A stretch of 6,253 nucleotides of DNA from Chloroflexota bacterium (GTDB lineage Bacteria > Chloroflexota > Anaerolineae > Anaerolineales > Anaerolineaceae), in contig JAEYTI010000256.1 in the NCBI GenBank assembly GCA_023434145.1, forward strand, positions 1 to 6,253. The letters run 5' to 3'. Made by a program: the position numbers and the translations under genes. Numbering within the stretch: position 1 is the stretch's first letter; the number at the start of each line of letters is the position of its first letter. Shown one piece after another: positions 1-6,212 of the stretch. Below the pieces are notes generated by a model. That model was not told where the DNA came from. It searched no databases and saw nothing but the letters and a program-made list of their open reading frames with translations.

Positions 1-93
1 GCTTCGCAACGTTCCCCTACAACCACGGCACTTCCTAAAGAGCCTCAAAAGCCGGTGAGGCGAACTCGACCTGAACTTGATATAATGGAAGCC
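1..93. other. Upstream flank of gatC, possibly with the tail of another gene
   Basis: No complete gene fits here. Two frames could be the 3' end of an unseen upstream + strand gene: one ends at a TAA at 36-38 (last residues FATFPYNHGTS), the other at a TGA at 56-58 (last residues LRNVPLQPRHFLKSLKSR). Neither can be assigned to a family from so few residues. A small inverted repeat, GCCTCA (42-47) and TGAGGC (56-61) with an 8-base loop, lies between these stops and the gatC promoter. It has no T tract after it, so it is not a convincing intrinsic terminator. It could be a weak hairpin, a protein-binding site or chance. Confidence 0.35.
78..86 (+). promoter_or_regulatory. Extended -10 promoter of the gatC operon
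   Basis: The sequence TGATATAAT is an exact match to the extended -10 consensus (TG, one base, then TATAAT at 81-86). No TTGACA-like hexamer sits 16-18 bases upstream, which is common for extended -10 promoters. The usual distance from the -10 box puts the transcription start at about 93-94, on or next to the gatC ATG at 94. The mRNA would then be leaderless or nearly so. The box is seen directly; the start site is inferred. Confidence 0.6.
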
Positions 94-381
94 ATGAGTC
101 TGACCCGTGAAGAAGTTGAACATATTGCGGAACTTGCCCGCCTGGAATTGACCGAGGAAGAGAAAGCCCGTTATCGCGAGCAGCTTTCGGCCATCCTCGA
201 ATACGCCGCGCGCTTGCAGGAATTGGAAACCAGCCACATTCCGCCCACTGCCAGCGTGCTATCCAAACGCTCGCCGCTGCGACCAGACGTTCCGGCCCCT
301 GGCCTGACTCTGGATCAGGCGTTGCAGAATGCTCCGCGCGCCGAAGATGACCAGTTCCGCGTGCCACCTGTGATGGAGTAA
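94..381 (+). CDS. gatC: Glutamyl/aspartyl-tRNA amidotransferase subunit C (GatC)
   Basis: This is the small subunit of the GatCAB amidotransferase, which converts mischarged Glu-tRNA(Gln) and/or Asp-tRNA(Asn) to Gln-tRNA(Gln)/Asn-tRNA(Asn) in the cytoplasm. GatC wraps around and stabilises GatA at its interface with GatB. The 95 residues match the usual length. The start MSLTREEVEHIAELARLEL is the classic GatC N-terminal helix, followed by a second helix with EYAARLQELET. The C-terminal part has the family pattern LRPD, then ALQNAP, then QFRVPPV. The ATG at 94 is chosen because it gives this canonical N-terminus. The frame is open back to the window edge with a GTG at 55 and an ATG at 85, but the earlier residues do not look like GatC and would precede the predicted transcription start. 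There is no good Shine-Dalgarno at normal spacing, consistent with leaderless translation. gatA follows after 4 bases. Confidence 0.95.
   Translation: MSLTREEVEHIAELARLELTEEEKARYREQLSAILEYAARLQELETSHIPPTASVLSKRSPLRPDVPAPGLTLDQALQNAPRAEDDQFRVPPVME
375..378 (+). promoter_or_regulatory. Ribosome binding site for gatA (GTG start)
   Basis: GGAG at 375-378 lies inside the last codons of gatC and 7 bases before the GTG at 386. It supports GTG as the gatA start and suggests translation coupled to gatC termination, whose stop codon is at 379-381. Confidence 0.7.
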
Positions 382-385
382 GCTC

Positions 386-1879
386 GTGAGCCTGCCCGAA
401 TACCCCACCGTCCATACGATCCTCGATGCGCTAAAGCGCGGAGAGGTAACCAGCCTCGAATTAACTCAGCACGTGCTGGAACAGATTGATTTGCTGGAGC
501 CGCGCCTGCATGCCTTCATCACCCGCACGCCCGAGCTCGCCCTGCAAGCCGCAGAAGCCGCCGACACCTTGCGCCGCGGGTGGGACACCGCCGCGCAAGG
601 GCCGCTGCCCGCACTGCTGGGCGTACCGGTCGCCATCAAAGACGTACTGGCCCTGGAGGGTGTCCGGTGCACATGTGGCTCGCGCATTCTCGAGAACTTT
701 GTGCCGCCCTACACGTCCACCGCAGTGAAAAAGCTGCTGGATGCCGGGGTGGTCGTGGTAGGCAAAACCAACACCGATGAGTTCGCCATGGGCTCGTCCA
801 CCGAAAACTCTGCCTATGGGCCTACATCCAACCCCTGGGATCTGGACCGCGTGCCGGGCGGATCGAGCGGCGGCAGCGCGGCCCTCGTTGCCGCGCGAAT
901 CATCCCCGCAGCAACCGGCTCAGACACCGGAGGCAGCGTGCGCCAGCCCGCTTCCTTCTGCGGCGTAACCGGAGTCAAACCAACCTATGGTCGCGTATCG
1001 CGCTATGGGCTGGTTGCCTACGGCTCCTCGCTCGACTCGGTGGGTGCATTTGCCACCACTGCCGCGGATGTCGCCCTGCTGTTCGAACAGATGGCCGGGC
1101 ACGATCCGCTCGACGCCACCAGCGTAGAGTTTCCCGCGCCAAAAATCGATCTCAGCCATGTGGAAGATCTAAAAGGCCTGCGCATTGGTGTGCCGGACGA
1201 ATACTTCATCCAGGGCATCCACCCAGAGGTCGAAGCAGCCGTGCGAAAGGCAATTGCCGTGATGGAGTCACTCGGCGCGGAAGTACACCGCGTGCGCCTG
1301 CCCCACACCGAGTACGCACTACCCGTTTACTATCTGGTCGCTCCGGCCGAAGCCTCCGCCAACCTGGCCCGCTTCGATGGGGTCCGTTATGGCTTGCGCG
1401 AGCCTGCTGAAGCAATGCTGGATATGTTCAAACGTTCGCGCGGCGCGGGCTTCGGATCGGAAGTCAAGCGCCGCATCATGCTTGGCACATATGCCCTTTC
1501 CGCCGGGTACTATGATGCATACTACGGCCAGGCGCAGAAGGTTCGCACCCTGATCAAAACTGATTTTGAGACCGCCTTCCAAACTGTAGATGTGATCGCC
1601 GCGCCTGTCGCCCCTACAACGGCCTTCCGCCTGGGCGAACATACCGATGATCCGCTGGCAATGTATCTGGAAGACGTGTTTACCCTGCCAGCAAACCTTG
1701 CCGGCGTGCCCGGGCTGGCCTTCCCGGCCGGCTTCGATTCCAACGGGTTGCCCATCGGCATGCAGTTGATGGGTCCGCACTTCGGAGAAGAAGTGCTGTT
1801 CCGCGTAGCGCACGCCTTCCAGCAAGTCACCGACTGGCACACGCGCAAACCCGCATTGGTTGCTTACGAAAGGGATTAG
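386..1879 (+). CDS. gatA: Glutamyl/aspartyl-tRNA amidotransferase subunit A (GatA)
   Basis: This is the amidase subunit of GatCAB. It hydrolyses glutamine and supplies ammonia to GatB for transamidation of mischarged tRNA. The 497 residues are typical of GatA. The amidase-signature Ser-cisSer-Lys triad is intact: Lys85 in VAIKD, Ser160 in the glycine/serine-rich GGSSGGS loop (158-164), and Ser184 in DTGGSVRQPA. The spacings of 75 and 24 residues equal those I recall for characterised GatA proteins. The downstream block GVKPTYGRVSRYGLVAYGSS and the C-terminal segment with NLAGVPGL and LPIGMQLMG are also family hallmarks. The start is GTG, with GGAG 7 bases upstream. A small departure is CTC at residues 95-97, where many GatA proteins have TTC. 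The gene ends 2 bases before the M3 peptidase start. gatB is not in the window; in many bacteria it lies elsewhere. Other amidase-signature enzymes are unlikely given the adjacent gatC. Confidence 0.96.
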   Translation: MSLPEYPTVHTILDALKRGEVTSLELTQHVLEQIDLLEPRLHAFITRTPELALQAAEAADTLRRGWDTAAQGPLPALLGVPVAIKDVLALEGVRCTCGSRILENFVPPYTSTAVKKLLDAGVVVVGKTNTDEFAMGSSTENSAYGPTSNPWDLDRVPGGSSGGSAALVAARIIPAATGSDTGGSVRQPASFCGVTGVKPTYGRVSRYGLVAYGSSLDSVGAFATTAADVALLFEQMAGHDPLDATSVEFPAPKIDLSHVEDLKGLRIGVPDEYFIQGIHPEVEAAVRKAIAVMESLGAEVHRVRLPHTEYALPVYYLVAPAEASANLARFDGVRYGLREPAEAMLDMFKRSRGAGFGSEVKRRIMLGTYALSAGYYDAYYGQAQKVRTLIKTDFETAFQTVDVIAAPVAPTTAFRLGEHTDDPLAMYLEDVFTLPANLAGVPGLAFPAGFDSNGLPIGMQLMGPHFGEEVLFRVAHAFQQVTDWHTRKPALVAYERD

Positions 1880-1881
1880 CC

Positions 1882-3585
1882 ATGTTTTCAAGTATTGCTT
1901 CAGACCCAAAACAAATCATGGGCTGGGGTTGGTCCGAATTTGAGCCGCGCTACAAGGATTTAATACAGCGACCGCTTACGAGAGAATCGATCGGTCGTTT
2001 TTTGGAAGACTGGTCGCAGGTCCGCGACCACTATACAGAGCTTGAGTCTCGCCTATCGGTTGCCGTGTCGGTGGATACCTCCGACGAAGAAGCGGAGAAG
2101 CGCTACAAAGAATATTTCGAGCAGATCTACCCGCGCATTATGGAAGCCGAGCAGGCGCTGAAAGAGAAGCTGCTGGCCGCCAACCTCCAACCAGAAGGCT
2201 ACGAGATACCGCTGCGTAACCTGCGCGCCGAGGCAGCCCTGTTCCGCGCGGAAAATCTGCCGCTGATCGCCGAAGAGACCACCCTACAAACCGAGTACGA
2301 TAAAATTCTCAGTCGCCAGACAGTAGATTGGGAAGGCGAAGAGCGCACGATCAGCCAGATGGCCCCTGTGCTGCAAGATAGCTTCCGCGCTACCCGCGAG
2401 CGCGCCTGGCGGCTTGTGTCTGAACGCCAGCTTGCCGACCGCGATGCCATCAACAAGGTTTGGGCAAAGCTACTGGTCGTGCGCCGCAAAAAAGCTGCCA
2501 ATGCCGGTCTGCCCGATTACCGCACCTTCCGCTGGCAAGAACTATTGCGATTCGATTACACCCCTGAAGATGCCCGCAGCTTTCACCGTGCCATCGAAGA
2601 GGTGGTGGTGCCTGCTGCCAGGCGCATCTACGATCGCCGCCGCGAGCGCCTGGGCGTGGAAACCCTGCGCCCCTGGGATCTGGACGTAGACGCCCTTGGC
2701 AAGCCACCGTTGCGCCCCTTCACCGCTGTAGATGCGCTGGTGCGTGGTGCATCGCGCATCTTCCACCGGGTAGACCCGGTATTGGGCGAGTATTTCGATA
2801 CAATGAACCGCGATGGCCTTCTGGATTTGGACAATCGCAAGAATAAGGCTCCCGGTGGTTACTGCACTGGATTCCCTGTGATCAAGCGCCCGTTCATCTT
2901 TATGAACGCAGTCGGCCTGCACGATGACGTGCAGACCTTGCTTCACGAAGGCGGCCATGCCTTCCACGTCTTCGAATCGGCAGTGCTGCCGAATTTCCTT
3001 CAAAACGTCCCGATTGAGTTCGCCGAAGTAGCTTCGATGAGCATGGAACTGCTGGCCGCGCCGTACCTCACCGAGGAACAGGGCGGTTTCTACAACATGG
3101 CCGAGGCCGCCCGCGCCCGTGTTGAGCACCTGGAAGGCGCGATCACCTTCTGGCCCTATATGGCTGTGGTGGATGCCTTCCAGCATTGGGTGTACGAGCA
3201 TCCTGACAAAGCCAGCGACCCAGCCGAATGTGACGCCGCCTGGGCAGACCAGTGGCGGCGCTTTATGGTCGGCGTGGATTGGAGCGGCCTGGAAGCAGAA
3301 ATGGCAACCGGCTGGCACCGCAAGCTGCACATCCACAATTACCCGTTCTACTACATCGAGTATGGGCTGGCTCAGCTTGGTGCCATTCAAGTGTGGGCGA
3401 ACGCTATCAAAGATCAGTCTGGGGCTGTTATGCGCTATCGCAAGGCTCTGGCGCTGGGCGGATCAACCACACTGCCCGAGCTGTTCCGCGCCGCCGGCGC
3501 GCGCTTTGGCTTCAACGCTTCTTTACTGCGCCAGGCGATATCATTAATGGAAAATACCATCTGGGATCTGGAAGCCCGCCTATAG
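1882..3585 (+). CDS. M3 family oligoendopeptidase (zinc metallopeptidase)
   Basis: This is a cytosolic zinc endopeptidase of the thimet oligopeptidase/PepF superfamily, expected to cut short peptides. The zinc motif HEGGH is at residues 355-359 (His355 and His359 as ligands, Glu356 as catalytic base). The third ligand is Glu382 in FAEVASMSME, 27 residues on, as expected for M3. The substrate-binding end of the domain is present as HIHNYPFYYIEYGLAQL at 483-499, rich in Tyr and His. The N-terminal part is charged and helical with no signal peptide or membrane segment. At 567 residues it is shorter than classical PepF (about 600) and fits the group often named M3_not_pepF. The ATG at 1882 has AGGG at 1871-1874, 7 bases upstream and overlapping the end of gatA, whose stop is only 2 bases before this start. 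It is therefore almost certainly cotranscribed with gatCA. The specific peptide substrates cannot be told from sequence. Confidence 0.92.
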   Translation: MFSSIASDPKQIMGWGWSEFEPRYKDLIQRPLTRESIGRFLEDWSQVRDHYTELESRLSVAVSVDTSDEEAEKRYKEYFEQIYPRIMEAEQALKEKLLAANLQPEGYEIPLRNLRAEAALFRAENLPLIAEETTLQTEYDKILSRQTVDWEGEERTISQMAPVLQDSFRATRERAWRLVSERQLADRDAINKVWAKLLVVRRKKAANAGLPDYRTFRWQELLRFDYTPEDARSFHRAIEEVVVPAARRIYDRRRERLGVETLRPWDLDVDALGKPPLRPFTAVDALVRGASRIFHRVDPVLGEYFDTMNRDGLLDLDNRKNKAPGGYCTGFPVIKRPFIFMNAVGLHDDVQTLLHEGGHAFHVFESAVLPNFLQNVPIEFAEVASMSMELLAAPYLTEEQGGFYNMAEAARARVEHLEGAITFWPYMAVVDAFQHWVYEHPDKASDPAECDAAWADQWRRFMVGVDWSGLEAEMATGWHRKLHIHNYPFYYIEYGLAQLGAIQVWANAIKDQSGAVMRYRKALALGGSTTLPELFRAAGARFGFNASLLRQAISLMENTIWDLEARL

Positions 3586-3637
3586 TCTGGCGGTTGCGTT
3601 ACAGCGTTGGGGGCGCCTGTGCATGTGAAAATGACAA

Positions 3638-3643
3638 GGGAGG
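3638..3643 (+). promoter_or_regulatory. Strong ribosome binding site for the nucleotidylyltransferase
   Basis: GGGAGG at 3638-3643 is 6 bases before the ATG at 3650. It favours that ATG over the in-frame TTG at 3647, which would be only 3 bases away. The rest of the 64-base spacer (3586-3649) shows no clear promoter. It contains a weak imperfect hairpin (ACAGCG at 3601-3606 with CGCCTGT at 3614-3620, one bulge) without a T tract, so readthrough from the M3 peptidase gene is plausible. Confidence 0.75.
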
Positions 3644-3649
3644 AAATTG

Positions 3650-4669
3650 ATGGCTGAGAAAACTTTGAAGATTGCCGTACCGATGGCCGGGCTGGGAACA
3701 CGAATGCGCCCGCATACCTGGAGCAAGCCCAAGCCGCTGGTATCTATCGCCGGTGGGACGGTGCTCGACTACGTGTTACGCCAATTTGATACCGTACCCG
3801 ACAGCATGGAGGTGGAGTACATCTTCATTGTCGGCCCGCAGCAAGGTGATCAGATCAGCGAGTACATGCAAGAGCGGCATCCCGAGAAAAAGGTCCGTTA
3901 CGTTATCCAGACCGAAATGCGGGGGCAGTCGGATGCCCTGTGGCAGGCGCGTGAGTTTCTAACCGGCCCCACCATCATGGCTTTCTCCGATACGCTGATC
4001 GAAACAGACTTTTCGTTCCTTCGCGACGAAAAGGCCGACGCCGTTGCCTGGGTCAAACCGGTCCCCGATCCGCGCCGGTTTGGCGTGGCGGAACTGAACA
4101 GCGATGGCTACGTGACTCGCCTGATCGAAAAGCCCCAGGATCTCACCAACAACCTGGTTGTGGTAGGCTTCTACTACTTCCGCAGCGGTGAGCAGCTTCT
4201 AGCGGCAATTGAAGAGCAAATGAACCGCCGCATCACCCTCAAAAATGAGTTCTTTTTGACCGATGCGCTCAATATCCTTCTGGAAAATGGCGCGCGGATG
4301 ACCACGAAAACGGTCGAGGTATGGTTGGATGCCGGCACCCCCGAAGCCGTGCTAGAGACCAACCGCCACCTGCTGGAGCACGGCTACAGCAATGTGGATC
4401 CGAACTGCACCTGCGAAGGGCTAACAGTCATCCCGCCGGTATTCATCCACGAATCCGCCCGCATCGAATCCTCTGTGATCGGCCCGTACGTTTCTATCGG
4501 CCCAGATTGCCACATTAAACAGGCCATCATCAGCAATTCCATCGTGGAGGAAGGCACGCACGTCGAAGAGATGATTCTTAAAGACTCGCTGATCGGGCGC
4601 AACGTTCACTTGCGCGGGCAGCCGGTGCGCCTGAACCTGGGAGACGAATCGTGGGCGATGAGCTCGTAG
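3650..4669 (+). CDS. Sugar-1-phosphate nucleotidylyltransferase with C-terminal left-handed beta-helix
   Basis: This enzyme joins an NTP and a sugar 1-phosphate to give an NDP-sugar and pyrophosphate, feeding surface polysaccharide or glycoprotein synthesis. The nucleotide-binding signature AGLGTRMRPHTWSKPKPL is at residues 13-30. Other catalytic-domain landmarks are GQSDAL (92-97), the first metal-site region FSDTL with Asp114, IEKP (159-162, Lys161 as sugar-phosphate contact), VVGFYYF, and WLDAGTP with Asp227 as likely second metal ligand. Residues about 260-323 carry degenerate hexapeptide repeats (for example VIGPYVSIGPDC, SLIGRNVHL) forming a left-handed beta-helix. This resembles the long RmlA-type (glucose-1-phosphate thymidylyltransferase) group and some archaeal bifunctional enzymes. 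A UTP- or GTP-using enzyme is equally possible, so no symbol is given. The length is 339 residues. The last 19 bases overlap the next gene. Confidence 0.88.
   Translation: MAEKTLKIAVPMAGLGTRMRPHTWSKPKPLVSIAGGTVLDYVLRQFDTVPDSMEVEYIFIVGPQQGDQISEYMQERHPEKKVRYVIQTEMRGQSDALWQAREFLTGPTIMAFSDTLIETDFSFLRDEKADAVAWVKPVPDPRRFGVAELNSDGYVTRLIEKPQDLTNNLVVVGFYYFRSGEQLLAAIEEQMNRRITLKNEFFLTDALNILLENGARMTTKTVEVWLDAGTPEAVLETNRHLLEHGYSNVDPNCTCEGLTVIPPVFIHESARIESSVIGPYVSIGPDCHIKQAIISNSIVEEGTHVEEMILKDSLIGRNVHLRGQPVRLNLGDESWAMSS
4639..4643 (+). promoter_or_regulatory. Ribosome binding site that fixes the GTG start of the overlapping small gene
   Basis: GGGAG at 4639-4643 lies inside the end of the nucleotidylyltransferase gene, 7 bases before the GTG at 4651. 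The nearby ATG at 4658 is in a different frame and cannot start this ORF. The site supports GTG 4651 as the true start and implies translational coupling. Confidence 0.65.
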
Positions 4670-4866
4670 AGTGTCACTCCGGCTTTGCCTACGCCGAGCG
4701 CCCTGTGGCCCTGCGCTGGGAGGGGAAGCGCCTGGAGATCGAACAGGTAGAGGCCGAGTGGCGTATCCCCGGTGGGAAGCGATTCCGTGTTCGTACGCGC
4801 GATGGCAGAATATTCGAGCTTTTTTACGGTGAATTGTATGATGAATGGCGGGTGAACCTGGCGTAA
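4651..4866 (+). CDS. Small conserved-looking protein, DUF6504-like
   Basis: This encodes a 71-residue soluble protein of unknown function. It starts with GTG, has a good ribosome binding site, and overlaps the preceding gene by 19 bases in another frame, so it is probably translationally coupled to it. The composition is that of a compact beta-rich domain with alternating hydrophobic and charged residues. Key positions are RPVALRWEGK (about 17-26), EWRIPGGKRFRVRT (about 36-49), then GRIFELFYGE and a terminal DEWRVNL. The order RPV-x-x-x-W-x-G, W-R, F-R-V, dG-x-x-F-E-L-x-Y, W resembles what I recall of DUF6504 proteins, but I could not confirm this by search. There is no signal peptide, membrane segment or metal-binding cluster. 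The arrangement makes it real rather than a shadow, but gives no more than a hint that it works with the nucleotidylyltransferase. Confidence 0.75.
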   Translation: MGDELVECHSGFAYAERPVALRWEGKRLEIEQVEAEWRIPGGKRFRVRTRDGRIFELFYGELYDEWRVNLA

Positions 4867-4894
4867 AAATGATTAAACTATAAATGTTCATTAT

Positions 4895-4952
4895 TTTGAC
4901 GCAGCACTGCCCATTTCTTGCATACACTGCTGTGCGGCATCGCTGCGTGAAA
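4895..4952 (+). repeat. Nested imperfect inverted repeat (possible structured RNA or operator)
   Basis: In the 162-base gap before the aminotransferase, TTTGACGCAGC (4895-4905) pairs with GCTGCGTGAAA (4942-4952) at 10 of 11 positions. Inside, after a symmetrical 2x2 mismatch, TGCC (4908-4911) pairs with GGCA (4936-4939). An inner hairpin can form between 4923-4926 and 4931-4934. The 58-base element could end transcription of the upstream operon, form part of the aminotransferase leader, or bind a regulator. No T-rich tract follows immediately, so it is not a standard intrinsic terminator. The pairing is seen directly; the role is unknown. Confidence 0.45.
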
Positions 4953-4957
4953 GGCTT

Positions 4958-4974
4958 GCTTTAAAAGCTATCCT
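4958..4974 (+). promoter_or_regulatory. Weak candidate -10 and small palindrome before the aminotransferase gene
   Basis: TATCCT at 4969-4974 matches four of six -10 positions, including the key first, second and sixth bases. It would give a leader of roughly 50 bases. No good -35 is present at 16-18 bases. Directly upstream is a perfect 5-1-5 inverted repeat, GCTTT A AAAGC (4958-4968), where a regulator could bind. An alternative -10-like TATAAA lies at 4879-4884, and a TTGACG -35-like hexamer at 4896-4901 has no matching -10 at proper spacing. A promoter somewhere in this gap is likely from gene layout, but its position is uncertain. Confidence 0.25.
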
Positions 4975-5017
4975 CTCGAAACAATCCTGGGCACCCGAGC
5001 ATTTTGGTAAATGAAAC

Positions 5018-5023
5018 AAGGAG
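5018..5023 (+). promoter_or_regulatory. Ribosome binding site for the aminotransferase
   Basis: AAGGAG at 5018-5023 is 5 bases before the ATG at 5029. It decides the start in favour of 5029 over the in-frame ATG at 5011, which would put this site inside the coding region and has no comparable site upstream. Confidence 0.8.
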
Positions 5024-5028
5024 CAAAC

Positions 5029-6189
5029 ATGCGAGAGTCGTACCTCTCCCGCCGCGTGGCCGATTTAAAACCTTCTGGCATCCGCAAATTCTTCGATATC
5101 GTTTCCACGATGAAAGATGTCATCTCTCTTGGCATCGGCGAGCCAGACTTCACCACCCCGCGCCCCATCCTTGATGCGGGCATACGATCGCTGCAAAACG
5201 GCGAGACCCACTACACATCGAATGCCGGCATTTTGGAGTTGCGCCAGGCGCTCTCAGAGCACATCGAGCGGCTGTACGGCGTCCATTATGATCCTGCGAC
5301 CGAGATCGTCATCACCGTGGGCGGCTCAGAGGCTCTCTACCTCAGTGCCACGGCCCTGATCGACCCCGGCGACGAGGTGATCGTGCTTACACCGTGCTTC
5401 GTTGCCTACCAGGCGGAAGTGCTGCTGGCTGGCGGTGTACCGGTGGAAGTACCCTGCCGTATCGAAAACAATTTCGACGTCGACCCCGATGATATCCGCA
5501 AGGCCATCACCCCGCGCACCAAGGCCATCCTGATCGGATTCCCCAATAACCCCACTGGCGCGGTTGCTTCGCGCGATCGGCTGATCGAAATCGGTCGCAT
5601 CGCCGAGCAGCACGACCTGGTCGTCCTCTCCGATGAAATCTACGACCGGTTGGTGTATGGCATTCCGCACGTATGCTTCCCGTCGCTGCCCGGTATGCGC
5701 GAGCGTTCCATCCTTTTGGGCGGGTTCTCCAAAGACTACGCCATGACCGGCTGGCGTATCGGGTATGCCGCTGCGCCCAAAGAGTTGATGTCTGGCATGA
5801 TGCGTATTCACCAGTACACCGTTATGTGCTCCTCCACCACTGCCCAGGTTGCAGCGCTGGAGGCCATCCGCAGCGGCGAGCCATATATTCAACAGATGGT
5901 AGCCGAATACGACCGCCGCCGCCGCCTGATCGTGGATGGGCTGAACACCATCGGCCTGCGCACCTTTGAGCCGCGCGGTGCGTTCTACGCCTTCCCCTAT
6001 GTGGGCGGCACAGGCATGGATGAAGACACCTTCGCCAACCGCCTGCTGCAAGAAGAGCGTGTGGCGGTCGTCCCCGGCACAGCCTTTGGCGCGGGCGGCG
6101 AGGGCTATGTCCGCTGCTCCTACGCCACCGCCTACGACAAGCTCGAAGAGGCGCTCGACCGCATCGAGCGGTTTGTCAAAAAAGCATAA
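5029..6189 (+). CDS. Class I/II PLP-dependent aminotransferase
   Basis: This is a fold-type I pyridoxal-phosphate enzyme of the aspartate/aromatic aminotransferase class, moving an amino group between an amino acid and a 2-oxo acid in the cytoplasm. The PLP-binding Lys235 lies in GFSKDYAMTGWRIGY. Other family landmarks are GEPDF (37-41), YTSNAG (62-67), GGSEA (98-102, cofactor phosphate contact), PCFVAY (122-127), NNPTG with Asn174, and SDEIYD with Asp202 and Tyr205. The substrate-carboxylate arginine is Arg362 in YVRCSYA. The length of 386 residues is normal and all catalytic residues are present. The start at 5029 is chosen from the ribosome binding site, giving MRESYLSRRV; starting at 5011 would add six residues. 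The subgroup resembles the I-gamma aminotransferases, which include aspartate, aromatic and branched-chain specificities. The exact substrate cannot be assigned. The gene is separated from the upstream genes by 162 bases and may have its own promoter. Confidence 0.92.
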   Translation: MRESYLSRRVADLKPSGIRKFFDIVSTMKDVISLGIGEPDFTTPRPILDAGIRSLQNGETHYTSNAGILELRQALSEHIERLYGVHYDPATEIVITVGGSEALYLSATALIDPGDEVIVLTPCFVAYQAEVLLAGGVPVEVPCRIENNFDVDPDDIRKAITPRTKAILIGFPNNPTGAVASRDRLIEIGRIAEQHDLVVLSDEIYDRLVYGIPHVCFPSLPGMRERSILLGGFSKDYAMTGWRIGYAAAPKELMSGMMRIHQYTVMCSSTTAQVAALEAIRSGEPYIQQMVAEYDRRRRLIVDGLNTIGLRTFEPRGAFYAFPYVGGTGMDEDTFANRLLQEERVAVVPGTAFGAGGEGYVRCSYATAYDKLEEALDRIERFVKKA

Positions 6190-6212
6190 GCGAATGGAAT
6201 TTTGATGGATTG

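Noticed and set aside
42..61. Possible intrinsic terminator from GCCTCA/TGAGGC.
   Set aside because: The stem is only 6 pairs, the loop is 8 bases, and no T tract follows.
1..93. GatC might begin earlier, since its frame is open to the window edge with a GTG at 55 and an ATG at 85.
   Set aside because: The added residues are basic and proline-rich and unlike GatC. The -10 box lies at 81-86, so those codons would not be transcribed from that promoter. The ATG at 94 gives the family's canonical N-terminus.
1319..1909. 196-codon minus-strand open frame opposite the end of gatA.
   Set aside because: It spans the gatA/peptidase junction without any protein motif; gatA is conserved to its C-terminus in the + frame.
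2542..3390. 282-codon minus-strand open frame opposite the M3 peptidase.
   Set aside because: No recognisable domain or ribosome binding site, and the + strand holds the full zinc site and M3 domain. It is a shadow frame.
4421..4927. 168-codon minus-strand open frame across the nucleotidylyltransferase end, the small gene and part of the intergenic gap.
   Set aside because: It has no motif or ribosome binding site, and it is opposite beta-helix repeats and the well-supported small gene.
4896..4928. TTGACG (4896-4901) with TACACT (4923-4928) as a sigma-70 promoter.
   Set aside because: The 21-base spacer is too long for a normal promoter, and both hexamers fall within the inverted repeat.
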